From NCBI GenBank assembly GCA_027596945.1, contig JADGJH010000434.1, forward strand, positions 1 to 18,654: 18,654 nt of DNA, in the 5' to 3' direction. A program made the position numbers and the translations under genes. The notes under the pieces were generated by a model that ran no database searches, was not told the origin of the DNA, and was given only the letters and a program-made list of their open reading frames with translations. Of this stretch, positions 1 to 9,598 are shown in pieces. Source of the DNA: Physocladia obscura (Eukaryota; Chytridiomycota; Chytridiomycetes; Chytridiales; Chytriomycetaceae). Every line of letters starts with the position of its first letter. Within the stretch, counting starts at the first letter, position 1.

Positions 1-269
1 TATATATATATTATACAGCTCTATCCAACCAGCGTGCATTGGTCTGGCGTGGAAATGATTTTTTCACTGAAGCTACCCATGAACTCGCCTACCCGCCACT
101 CTCGTCGAAACCACTCCCATTGAAGCTTCTCAAGTTTTTCATGACCCACACTGCGCCTTCAAAAATTTATGTTGCTGTCAAGAGATATCTGCCACCCAAA
201 ACGCCTGTTATTCTTGCCGCTGCACTTGTGGCTGGCTTTTTGGTGGGAAGATATGCAAGAAAGCAATGA
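1..269 (+). CDS. 3' end of an unrecognised gene with C-terminal membrane anchor (5' end outside window)
   Basis: The frame is open from the window edge to TGA at 267-269. The first bases are an AT run ending in TTATACAG (11-18), a good fungal 3' splice site, so the real last exon probably begins at 19 and encodes about 83 residues. No ATG is needed inside the window because the start lies upstream. The protein ends with a proline-led hydrophobic stretch (TPVILAAALVAGFLVGRYA) followed by basic residues, which looks like a C-terminal single-span or tail anchor. Before it lies a mixed segment (LKLLKFFMTHTAPSKIYVAVKRYLPP). I do not recognise the family. That this is a coding exon is fairly likely; its function is unknown. 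Confidence 0.5.
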   Translation, partial: YIYYTALSNQRALVWRGNDFFTEATHELAYPPLSSKPLPLKLLKFFMTHTAPSKIYVAVKRYLPPKTPVILAAALVAGFLVGRYARKQ

Positions 270-572
270 TTATGATTATGGGACGAAGGGAAAGAAAGAA
301 AAGGAAAGAAAAAACAGATACAAAAAAGGAGCATCTATCTGTATGAAAATGTTTGAAATTAAAAACCTCTGATATGTGTGAATGATTGAATTTTACAAAA
401 CTTCTGAGTGGAAGACTTCAATGAATGCAAATTATAGATATTTATCTTCTCATCGTTTTGGACTGACCTTATATAAAAATGGCATTGTGATTGACTAAAA
501 TTTGATGTTGAAAAAAAACAACGTTATTTTCGAAAGTCTTCCAGAGTGTGAAGGAAAATTGCAAATCAAAAA
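270..572. other. Intergenic, A-rich; 3' regions of two converging genes
   Basis: This is the space between a plus-strand gene end and a minus-strand gene end, so it should hold both 3' untranslated regions. It begins with a purine-rich stretch (about 275-330). I see no further gene, RNA or repeat structure. Confidence 0.5.
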
Positions 573-2165
573 CTAAATAAAAGCCCACCCCAATGGATCA
601 TCTACAAAATCTTCATACTCATCCCAACTAACTCCACTATCGGCATCACCACTACCACCATCCTTTACTGCAGGAGAAGACCCACTACCAAACACTGAAA
701 CCTCAGTCCCCAAATCCAAATCAACACCTCGCAGCACACGCACAACCCAATCTAGCTCGACAGGCTCCCCTCCTACACCATACCCAACAACCCTCAGCAC
801 CTTCACCCCAACAGCAACATTCCCAGCCCTCGGCCCCGCCACACCAACCCTTCGCGCCGCTTCCCCGGCCACAACCTCAATTGCACCAATTCCAAACCCA
901 AGCACGCGCGCCATCAACCCGGTGACATCCATGAATGCCGCCGCAGCGCTTGCGCCGTTACGTAACAGCCGCGGGTTGTTCACAGTTACATGCAGTGGCG
1001 TGTCCTTCTGCAGCGCAAACGGATGCACGATAGCGCTCGTGACGCGTTTGCCGTTGATGTGCACGGCCGCGTGGATCTCGTGCATTGCGAACGCGAGGCG
1101 AGGGGCATGTGTAAATGCGAGTGTCGCGTGCTGAGAAAGCTGAACGACACTGCCGGCGGTTGGCGCCAGTCCGGATGTTAGTACGATTGTTGGGGATGGA
1201 AGAAGTGCGGTTGCGCCTGTTGGTGGTGGAGGCGGTGCTGGCTGTTGTGGCGGAAAAGTTGGGGTTTCGAAGGTATGGATATGTGGTTTTGGAGGTGCGA
1301 TGGGGGTTTCGTACACATGTATCGAAGGGATTGTTGAAGGCGATTGTAATAAAGATGAAGATTTTGGAGAAGGAGGAGAAGGTGCTAAAAGTTGTTGGAG
1401 GAATGGAGTCAGATTTAAACGAAATGTTGGGAGTGTGCCTTTAAAGATTGGAAAATTGCAGATGCGGATGCAAGTGCGTATGCTAATTGTAATTGCGGTC
1501 TCAGAAGCAATTGTTCCTACTGCCGTTGCAGTTGCGTTTTTTGAAGATTTTGGCTGAAGTTCTTGTTGGACGCGTCGCAAAAAAGTTGTCAATTCGGCTT
1601 CGTCGCCGATTCTCACTCGTGCTGCTTGTTGGCGGATGTATAAAATACAATCGTTCTTGCCTCCAGCCAAAGTTATTTTGTCGCTCAAAAGAACTTGTAA
1701 TAATATGGCTCCTTCTTGTTCTTGGCTGATTTTTTGATTTTCGTTTCCATCAACGCAACTACTTCGAATAGTAATTAACGGCGAATCTTCTAGATCCTCT
1801 GGTATTGGCGTCAGGCTTATACTCAACCAACCGGGAAGAAATCGCATATTCGGCATTGGAACATCAATTTCGGCGCGAAACACAAAACCAGGTTCGTACT
1901 TGGACGTTGAAAAATAGAGCAGCGCAACGGCATGAAAAATGGGTATCGCTGGGGTCAAAAGAAACTGAATAATTGATTCAATCTTGAAAAATAGAACGGC
2001 GGATGCGAAAAATGCGGTAAGAGATGTAATGATGACGATTGTTGCTATTGAGAGACGCGTAAGAATCAGGATGCCAATAACACCGAAAAACACAGCAACG
2101 ACTCCTTCTGGTGTTGAATGCACGACTGCTTTCGAAGCAGATTGTGACTGATCATCGCCGTCCAT
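573..2165 (-). CDS. Hypothetical 530-aa membrane-anchored protein with proline-rich linker
   Basis: This is an uninterrupted frame from ATG (2163-2165) to TAG (573-575). Residues about 20-90 form two or three hydrophobic segments (GVVAVFFGVIGILILT, IIITSLTAFFASAVLFF-like, and LLTPAIPIFHAVALLYF), placing the N-terminus in a membrane. Residues about 90-255 are a mixed, probably folded region containing PGWLSISLTPIPEDLED. Residues about 260-340 are a Pro/Ser/Thr-rich linker. Residues about 340-490 are rich in valine and alanine and look beta-like. The last 35 residues are acidic (SWDEYEDFVDDPLGWAFI). The 3' part of the gene (roughly 780-1110) is clearly more GC-rich than the 5' part, with mostly G/C in third codon positions. 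The family is not recognised. Some fungal membrane proteins with repeated beta domains have this layout, but I cannot assign it. Confidence 0.75.
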   Translation of the reverse strand: MDGDDQSQSASKAVVHSTPEGVVAVFFGVIGILILTRLSIATIVIITSLTAFFASAVLFFKIESIIQFLLTPAIPIFHAVALLYFSTSKYEPGFVFRAEIDVPMPNMRFLPGWLSISLTPIPEDLEDSPLITIRSSCVDGNENQKISQEQEGAILLQVLLSDKITLAGGKNDCILYIRQQAARVRIGDEAELTTFLRRVQQELQPKSSKNATATAVGTIASETAITISIRTCIRICNFPIFKGTLPTFRLNLTPFLQQLLAPSPPSPKSSSLLQSPSTIPSIHVYETPIAPPKPHIHTFETPTFPPQQPAPPPPPTGATALLPSPTIVLTSGLAPTAGSVVQLSQHATLAFTHAPRLAFAMHEIHAAVHINGKRVTSAIVHPFALQKDTPLHVTVNNPRLLRNGASAAAAFMDVTGLMARVLGFGIGAIEVVAGEAARRVGVAGPRAGNVAVGVKVLRVVGYGVGGEPVELDWVVRVLRGVDLDLGTEVSVFGSGSSPAVKDGGSGDADSGVSWDEYEDFVDDPLGWAFI

Positions 2166-2456
2166 TCTTGAAACTGATCAATTTGAAATGAATTTTTTCG
2201 TGTTTTTTGTTTGAAACAGTTTCAAAATACCACGTCCCTGCCACGTTATTTTTAGAATCACAATAGAGAAGCAATTGTGTGAAAAACACGCAACCTTTTC
2301 AATTATTGAACGTTTTAATCTATCAGAAATTTTCACCCTTACAAATACTCTAGTGAGTCACAAAAAAATGGGAAGAAAACTGGCATATTCTGTGAGCAAG
2401 TGCATCTCGAAACAAATAATATCCAAAAATATTAAACAATACTACTTCAATCGTCT

Positions 2457-3155
2457 TCAAAATCGGAGGTTTTTTATGTAGTGACTTGATTTAAAAAAAA
2501 AAAAAAAGCATTCTGTTCTAATTTTTGGATGGTATTCTAAAATGTTTTTATTTTTTGTTATTGGTTTCAAGAAAGTTGTCTTCATGCATCGCTGGGTTAA
2601 GTTTGCTCTTCCACAAGCAAAGAAATAAATTGAAATTTTTTTTTTTCTCCACAAGGATCTTTCCTGGAGGGTGATCCCACCTTTTACATTATCCGGCAAA
2701 TTTTCATGTGTGATTCGAACCAACGTGCCAACACGAGCGCTCGCGCTTCCATCAATAAACTCACAGCTTTCTTTGATCAGCCATTTCCCTCCTTCAACGG
2801 GGGGCGCAAATTTTAAAGTCCAAATCAAATCCTGCTCGACAACTTCGTCAATATTCCGCGCTTGCAAAAAATAACTCATGTGAACAACAGCGTTTGCGGA
2901 AAACTCGTCGACAATGATGCTGTGTATAATCAAAGGCTTTGCGGCGGAAGTAATGTAACGACCAGTTGAAGCAATGTGGGAAGCAAATGCAGTATTGTCC
3001 ATAACGTCTTGAAGACCAATGTTTTGTGAAACGAGGAACTTGTGCCCCCAGGAGTGCGTCGCATTGGAATGGCGAATAGATATAATTTCCTCAATCGAGG
3101 ACGGTACCGCATGAGTCTTGGCCAAGTTGTAGAGTTCCGTATAAACTGATGACAT
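2457..3155 (-). CDS. NTF2/SnoaL-like small protein, doubtful C-terminal tail
   Basis: ATG is at 3153-3155. Residues 1 to about 163 have the layout of an NTF2-like/SnoaL alpha+beta barrel: helical start (VYTELYNLAKTH), then FASHIASTGRYITSAAKPLIIHSIIVDE, VVHMSYFLQARN, DLIWTLKFAPPVEGGKWLIKESCEFIDGS. Such proteins are usually 130-180 residues. The following 70 residues (from ERSLWRKKKISIYFF) are basic, low in complexity, and lie over A/T homopolymers at 2639-2648 and 2494-2507. The true protein may therefore end near residue 165-175, through an unseen intron or a homopolymer length error. The family name rests on pattern only; its substrate or role cannot be told. Confidence 0.6.
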   Translation of the reverse strand: MSSVYTELYNLAKTHAVPSSIEEIISIRHSNATHSWGHKFLVSQNIGLQDVMDNTAFASHIASTGRYITSAAKPLIIHSIIVDEFSANAVVHMSYFLQARNIDEVVEQDLIWTLKFAPPVEGGKWLIKESCEFIDGSASARVGTLVRITHENLPDNVKGGITLQERSLWRKKKISIYFFACGRANLTQRCMKTTFLKPITKNKNILEYHPKIRTECFFFFFKSSHYIKNLRF

Positions 3156-3703
3156 TGGTCAAATTTCTTCAAAAATTTAATTGTTTAGAATGCCAATATA
3201 ATTAAAATTGAAATACTATTGAGAAGCGCTGACGGGAGTGTTGGAGACGTAGGAGCAGGGCCTTGAGGAGTCAGTCGGTTGAGGACAGACGATGGAAGAG
3301 ATGAAAAAGTATATTTTATTTTTAGAACAGAACAAAGTGATCCACAGTCACATTCCAACAAATAGTGGTCAAGTTTTTCAGCCGCAATCGCTCAAATAAA
3401 TTTGTGGTCGAGTTATTCTGAACCATTTTTCTGAGACTCCAGAGCTGGCGTCAAATCCTATGGCGATCAGAAACTTTGACGCGAGTGATCGAAATGTGGG
3501 CAACGTGTATGAGGCTGCACATACAAAGAATAGAAAAAGCGAAATTATCAATTGAATTAATTACGCGAAAAATAAATATCCACAGTAAGCGATTTGTCAT
3601 TTTTCATGCAGTTTAAGTAATTGGAATCCATTGCATCCAATTACTCATAAAAAAAACTAAAAACAGTATCAATACTTTTTGGTAATATTTTTTATTGTAT
3701 TCT
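3156..3703. other. Intergenic between two minus-strand genes; no supported gene
   Basis: This holds the 3' region of TVP23 (an AATAAA on the minus strand lies at about 3692-3697) and the upstream region of the NTF2-like gene. The longest open stretch I found by eye is a 34-codon minus-strand frame around 3320-3425, which resembles no known protein. Nothing else is supported. Confidence 0.4.
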
Positions 3704-4626
<923 letters not shown>

Positions 4627-4659
4627 TACTTTTTTGATTAACTTTCTTGTCGTGAACAA
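4627..4659. promoter_or_regulatory. 33-bp bidirectional start region between TVP23 and the RING gene
   Basis: Only 33 bp separate the two divergent start codons, too little for two separate core promoters. Either each promoter lies partly inside the other gene, or one annotated start is internal. I see no TATA box in the gap itself. That it is a regulatory region is inference from geometry. Confidence 0.4.
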
Positions 4660-4914
4660 ATGAACAACGCAACTCATCAAAACGGCCAAGACAGCAGCAA
4701 CAAAAGGAACGACAGTGTCACAAGTTCGCTTGACCTGGCAGTAGTAAATGGCACCTCAAATTTGTGTCTCAATTGCGCGAAAAACGCGATTATGTACGAA
4801 TGTTTACCATGCCATCATGCGACTCTCTGCAAATCCTGTGCAATGCGTCAAGCCACCGGCGGCAAGTGCAAAGTCTGCGCCAGTCTGTTTACCGAATTGC
4901 GCAGAATCGAATAA
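4660..4914 (+). CDS. Small C3HC4-type RING-finger protein, 84 aa
   Basis: A single exon runs from ATG 4660 to TAA 4912-4914, with AATAAA just downstream (about 4950). Residues 1-33 are polar and disordered. Residues 36-73 match a RING finger: C36-x2-C39-x11-C51-x-H53-x3-C57-x2-C60-x9-C70-x2-C73, with all eight metal ligands present. The form is the short kind found at the C-terminus of IAP/MULAN-like E3 ligases, so a ubiquitin-ligase role is plausible, but no substrate-binding domain is attached. The RING is almost the whole protein, which is unusual: it could be a stand-alone adaptor, or exon(s) upstream could be missing. It lies head-to-head with TVP23, start codons 33 bp apart. Confidence 0.8.
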   Translation: MNNATHQNGQDSSNKRNDSVTSSLDLAVVNGTSNLCLNCAKNAIMYECLPCHHATLCKSCAMRQATGGKCKVCASLFTELRRIE

Positions 4915-5232
4915 ATACGCACAGCTCGTTATTCACCTATTAATCTGTAAATAAATATCTGCCTTCAACCAATATGACTCAGAATGGCAAACTTGATTTG
5001 AAAAACACCATCACAATAATCACCCCGGACCGTCAATCATTCCAACACAATGACAACCCATATTGGTTTAGATAGCAGCTGTTCAGTTTTTACCTTGGGG
5101 CTCAAGTTAGGTTCAAGTTGTTTCTCCACAATACTTAATTTTAAGACGTTGAGGAAGTTATTGTGGTTGTATTTATCTGAGAAAGACTAGGCAAAGGAGA
5201 GGGACTGATGGATTTTTCCCTATAGGAGCTTG
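4915..5232. other. Intergenic; no supported gene
   Basis: This follows the RING gene 3' end (AATAAA at about 4950). No long frame, RNA structure or repeat was seen. Confidence 0.4.
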
Positions 5233-5752
5233 TTATGTCACCAGAAAGGAAAGGACAGTGAAAGGATGTTTGAGACGGGCGTTAGTGCTGCTGCGAGGGA
5301 TAATAGCGCTAGTGAAAAATAGTTCCGATGAGCTACAAATGGCATAGTGGTGCTGGGAAACTGAAGAATTTGAGAACTTCGTTTTGCAACCAACAAAACT
5401 GGAAACCAAAGTTTTGCTGTTGAACAAGAATGTGTGGGTTGTTTGGTGTAACTGCCGTGTTGCTAGTTTGAATATACAACGCAATAAAGCTTTTTCTTCT
5501 CTAATAAAATAATTCTAAATTAAAAATCCCATAATATTGACATGTATATTTCTGGTAACCTTTTTAGAATAAGAATTAGACGCGAAATAGAGATTTTCTG
5601 GAAAGAAGTCGTGGGAACCGCTGACCTGAAACAAAGGTAAGGTAAAAGTCAATCAAACACTAAAGGTTGTGGCTGTACCAAGCATGCATGAAACAACGAG
5701 CAACAGTGCCTGCTGGAATGGCAAAATTATCGTTGCTTGGAATATTTGACAT
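5233..5752 (-). CDS. Possible spliced hypothetical gene, 135 aa
   Basis: This is a tentative model. Exon 1 is 5752-5679 (from ATG, MSNIPSNDNFAIPAGTVARC), exon 2 is 5625-5560 and exon 3 is 5500-5233, ending in TAA. The two introns (53 and 59 bp) begin GTACAG and GTTACC and end CAG and TAG, and all junctions keep one frame. Intron sizes match the surely spliced genes of this window. Exon 3 alone is an 83-codon open frame. The product has no domain I recognise: exon 2 ends hydrophobic and basic (SRLILILKR), and exon 3 is Ser/Thr/Phe-rich. Chance agreement of splice sites is quite possible in DNA this AT-rich, so this may not be a gene. Confidence 0.25.
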
Positions 5753-5986
5753 AGTCACTCAGAATAAACCCTGTATTCTATTGATGACAGGAAATACGAT
5801 GAAAGTACAATAGCCAAGAAAGGGAAAGAGAAAGAGGAGAACGAAAAAATTTTAAAAGTTGAAAACGACAAATTCAAAAAAAAAAAAATTATCCCTTTGC
5901 AATTGAAATTCGGTTTGAAATTCTGGATTATCAAGAAACAGTTCATATACGAAAAAAAAATTAATGAACCAAAAATACAAACAAAA

Positions 5987-6622
5987 ATGGTGAAGATTCT
6001 TGTGCTTGGTGCAACAGGCGGATTGGGACGTTATCTTGCACAGGAAGCATTAAGTCGCAGGCATACAGTTTCAGTACTTGTACGCAACCCAGCAAAGTTT
6101 TCCCAGATGTTCGGCAGCAACAGCAACAAGTTTGCGAATGTGTTTGAAGGCGATGGAACAAACGCCACTGTCCTCGCCGAAGCAACAAAAAACATTGATG
6201 TTGTCGTCAGCAGCATTGGGGTGCGGCCAGACGTAGCAAGCACAGCTGCAAAGGCTCTTTTGGCAAACAACAAGCTGGGGAAGTTTGTGCAAGTTGCTGG
6301 ATCCACAAATGTGCTCTCAAGTGACGGCGTGGCACTCAACTGGACAAACTACGTTCAAGTCTGGCCTGGGGCACAAGGTGCATACAAAAGCCATCAAGCG
6401 GTTATTGATGCGATTAAAGCCACTGGTGTTAACTACGTTGTGTTTTGTCCAAGTGTAATGCAGTCTGTGGGAAGTCCTTCATTTCCAAAAATGGCAGTCA
6501 GAGTAAATAGGCCGTCCGGAGATTTTGTATCATATGAAGATGCTGCTGTTGTCATGATTGACGCGGCAGAAGTTAGTGATTGGGATGGCCAGCTTATTAC
6601 AAGTGCGACAGAAAGAAATTGA
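5987..6622 (+). CDS. NmrA/NAD(P)H-binding short-chain dehydrogenase-like protein, 211 aa
   Basis: The start is the ATG at 5987 (MVKILVLGATGG); the frame is open further upstream but that part is A-rich leader. The Rossmann nucleotide-binding motif G8-A-T-G11-G-L-G14 follows the first beta strand. The rest fits the atypical SDR family that includes NAD(P)H-binding (PF13460-like) and NmrA-like proteins: a VRNPAK segment (residues about 32-37) that usually selects NADP, EGDGTNATVLAEATKNIDVVVSSIG, then FVQVAGST. The usual C-terminal segment is present to TGA at 6620-6622. At 211 residues the length is normal. The substrate is unknown; relatives reduce quinones, biliverdin-like or flavin-like compounds or only sense NADP(H). 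The gene is intronless and followed by an A-rich tract. Confidence 0.85.
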   Translation: MVKILVLGATGGLGRYLAQEALSRRHTVSVLVRNPAKFSQMFGSNSNKFANVFEGDGTNATVLAEATKNIDVVVSSIGVRPDVASTAAKALLANNKLGKFVQVAGSTNVLSSDGVALNWTNYVQVWPGAQGAYKSHQAVIDAIKATGVNYVVFCPSVMQSVGSPSFPKMAVRVNRPSGDFVSYEDAAVVMIDAAEVSDWDGQLITSATERN

Positions 6623-6959
6623 CAAAACAAATGATTAGTGAAGCCGTTTAAGAAAATAAAAAACAAAAAACAAAAAAAAAAACAAAACCCAAAAAAAAAA
6701 AAAAAAAAAATAGCACAACGAGTCGACGCTGTAAATCAGTGCTTGTAGTATATGCGAATTCGCGTTATCTGTTGCGGTGATACTTTCATGCGTATTAACG
6801 TTCAGAGTGCTGCCGCATATTTTCACAAAGTTTCATTTGGCAACCTTGATGCCTGTAAAGTGCCTGTCAACGCCACCAGTTCATCAAAAACGTTGAATGT
6901 TTGAAGGGAATTCAATAGTTTGAAAAATTTGATTCACTCAATTTGATCTCCAATCAACA
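6623..6959. other. Intergenic with A-rich tract (about 6656-6710)
   Basis: An AATAAA lies at about 6655, and then an almost pure A tract runs to 6710, ending in 20 consecutive A. The remainder up to 6959 is ordinary AT-rich upstream DNA of the chromodomain gene. No gene was seen. Confidence 0.5.
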
Positions 6960-9414
6960 ATGTCTGCAGAAGTTGACGAAGGATTCGACATCATCGAATG
7001 CATTTTGAAACGGCGTGATACGTTCAGCAAGAATGGCGAGATGGAAACAGAGTTCTTGATCAAATACGTGAGAGAAAACCAAATTAAAATGCGAAAAAGC
7101 GACTTACTTGCTGTTTAAAAAAACATTTAGCTTGGGGTCGATGATACATTCGAGTGGCGCAAAAAAACCGACTTGCTTGCTTGCGAGGAGCTCATCTGGC
7201 GCTTTGAACATGATGCTACGGATCAAACCAATGCTTCCAAGATATTATTGAAGCAAATTTTCTATAGTGATTCGTCCGATGACGATATTAGCGAATCCGA
7301 TCTTGACAATAATGACTCGAATCGCGAAGATGAGTTGGTGGTGGAAGTTGTGGTGGGAAGCGATGACGACGATCGTTTTGGGATGGATGAGATCACAAGA
7401 GAAATTAGTGCGCACGAATGTAAGAGCGATTGTGACAAAGAGATTTTATGCGAAAAGTATAACGGAAGTGAAAGTAAAGCTGAAAATTATACTGTCGAAT
7501 ACAATGGCTTGCGCGAATCTGAGGATTATGGCCTAGTAAATAATAAGCACAATCAGGCTAACCATCAGAAAACACCCCCACATACAAAAGCATTTAATAC
7601 ACTATTGCACCGAATTTTTTATAGCGATTCCATACAAAGTTCATCCGATGATGATGATAATAGTGAAAGTGATACCAACAGTATTAATTCAAATTCTAAA
7701 AACGAACACGTTTTGCAAGTCTTGGAAGGTGACAATGAAGACAAGTTCTGCAACAACAATGGAGTTGATGAAATTAGCGCAAAAGACCGTAACAGCAATA
7801 GTGTTAGCAATGTTCAAATTAGGTACAATCGTTATAGCCAAGGCATTTTTGATGCTGTCGGTGAAATCAAAACTAAACAAATGACTGACGAATGGGATAG
7901 CATAAATGGCGACGAATATGAAAATTTAAATGATGGTTCTAGAAACATTTATAATGTGGTTGAATACTATAGCACGGTTGATGAGGGCAAAAAAATCGAA
8001 GCTAGTCTGGAAGAACTCGACTACTGCGAAAGTGAACTCGTAGAGGGCAACCAACATGGAACCTATTTTGAGAATAATTCCGAAAAAAGCAATGATGATG
8101 ACTGTGTATCTGAAGACAATTTCTATAATATCGGATATGACAGCAGCAAGAACAATGGCGAAGAGAATAACTATCACTCAGATGAAATTGAGCTTGAGAT
8201 TGTTGTGGATGATTATCAGGCTGAACAATTTTCTGCTTCTTTTCCAAAGAAACCTTTGGATGTGGACAAACATATGCTGTGGTGCGATACAGATATACAG
8301 CAACACTTGAAAAATAATTCAAATGTTGAGACTATTAGTGAATCTGATCTTTCATCTATAAATTATGCCGCAGATACAACGCCTCTGTCTTCACCAGTTG
8401 AAAGCTGTGAATACGAAACACTGAACACGAAGCAGAAAACTTTCGCTACAATCTGCGCCGAGAGCAACAAACTCTTGATTGACGAAGTTTATCAGCGCCT
8501 GCTGTTTCTGGAGGCGCTCGTTCGAAAATTATCGTTGGAACTCTCAGATTTGAAGAAATCGGGAAAAAGAGATGTACAAGCTGTTTTTACAGTCAGTAAT
8601 ATTGAATCTACAGCAAAAATACCATTAGCCACCCCATCTGTTTCACAAAAAAAATCGCAAATTCTATTACCGCCGCCTCCACTACCAGTAACCAAAAATG
8701 TGGGTAGTGCTCCGAAAAAACCATCCTTTTCTCGGCCAGAGCAATTGAAAACAACAAATGCAAAAATACCCTTGGATACAAATAGCCGATATACCCCTGT
8801 CACCGCCACCGCCAGCAAGGGTCCACAAAAAAAACGCAACCGATCACCTGTTTTTGAGTTTTCTTCTGCGTTCAAGCGTGTTATTCCTCACCCAAAATCA
8901 ACGCTACCGCTTTTGCCACCGCCGCCATTGATACCCCCAACTGGGTCAAAAATTATGTCTCGGAAAAAAAATTTTGTTTTTTCGTCGTCGTCGCCACCAC
9001 CAGAGACGATCAATACGAGCAAACATCTGTGTGTCCATTATAACCAAAAAGAATGTTACGAAGCAGTGTGTATTGAAGAGCATGTTTGTGTAAAATGCCA
9101 CTGCTGCCATCCGATTTCCAACTGCCCAACTACAACGAATCGGAGAAATAATACTTGTCTGTCTTGGTTGGTTGAATATATATATAATAACAAAATTTAT
9201 CGGTGTTTTTTTTTTCAGGAACTGTATTGGATGTGAAACTAAGTGTTGCCAATTTGAACATGTTTGCACATGTTGTTTGGATTCTGGGCATCCGTCGTGG
9301 AACTGTCCAAATCTGCTCAACTTTAACGAAGACGATCAAAAACACGATGACATTTCAAGATTTGTTTTGGTGGAGATGAGTGATGATGGATTGAATAAGC
9401 GAGACTTAGGATGA
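6960..9414 (+). CDS. Chromodomain protein with acidic repeats and tandem CCCH-CCHC zinc module, 779 aa
   Basis: Spliced CDS: exon 1 6960-7067, exon 2 7131-9166, exon 3 9219-9414; introns 63 bp (GTGAGA...TTTAG) and 52 bp (GTTGGT...TTCAG). Residues 9-65 form a chromodomain: GFDIIECILKRR, TEFLIKYLGVDD, FEWRKKTDLL, CEELIWRFE. That domain reads methyl-lysine histone tails or binds chromatin/RNA. A long acidic, Ser/Asn-rich middle contains a duplicated module (residues about 72-138 and 191-258). A coiled-coil-like helix lies at about 470-516 (SNKLLIDEVYQRLLFLEALV), then proline runs and a basic patch (KKRNR) that could be a nuclear signal. The C-terminus has two C-x7-C-x4-C-x3-H fingers (C670/C678/C683/H687 and C712/C720/C725/H729), each followed by a CCHC-like knuckle. 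A nuclear chromatin or RNA role is inferred; no named family is recognised. Confidence 0.8.
7236..7800 (+). repeat. Diverged internal duplication within the chromodomain gene
   Basis: Two protein modules share LL-x2-IFYSDS, a run of D/S ending SESD, then a hydrophobic-acidic stretch (ELVVEVVVGSDDDD versus HVLQVLEGDNED) and DEI(T/S). They are encoded at about 7236-7440 and 7593-7800, start to start 357 bp apart. A weaker third copy (HSDEIELEIVVDDY) occurs near 8175-8215. The duplication is visible in protein but much less so in DNA, so it is old. Confidence 0.6.
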
Positions 9415-9598
9415 TGTGTTTTTTTGAGAAAGATTTCAATCTGTTAATGGTTCTGGTAAAATATATAAATTTTTCCCTTCACGCTTCATGATATCAAAAA
9501 AACGAAAGTGAATGTCATCCAAATTTACTGAATTTAATATAATAAATTTGGTCTGGTTGTTTCACGTTTTTACACTCAGAAAAAAATTGAAAAAATAA
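9415..9598. other. Intergenic, AT-rich
   Basis: This is the 3' region of the chromodomain gene. I looked here for the missing first exon of the following SDR fragment and found nothing similar. Confidence 0.4.

Noticed and set aside
922..1557. Several plus-strand open frames of 70-109 codons
   Set aside because: They lie antisense to the GC-rich part of the 530-aa gene, where stops are rare in all frames.
2275..2481. 68-codon plus-strand open frame upstream of the 530-aa gene
   Set aside because: No domain, AT-rich codons, and its end overlaps the minus-strand gene. Probably chance.
3320..3425. 34-codon minus-strand frame between the NTF2-like gene and TVP23
   Set aside because: Too short and without resemblance to known proteins or a splice-linked partner.
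5755..5946. 63-codon minus-strand frame upstream of the SDR
   Set aside because: Almost entirely Phe/Ser/Leu from T-rich leader DNA on the opposite strand.
7619..8322. Long minus-strand frames (63-106 codons) under the chromodomain gene
   Set aside because: They are antisense shadows of the acidic Asp/Ser/Asn codons.
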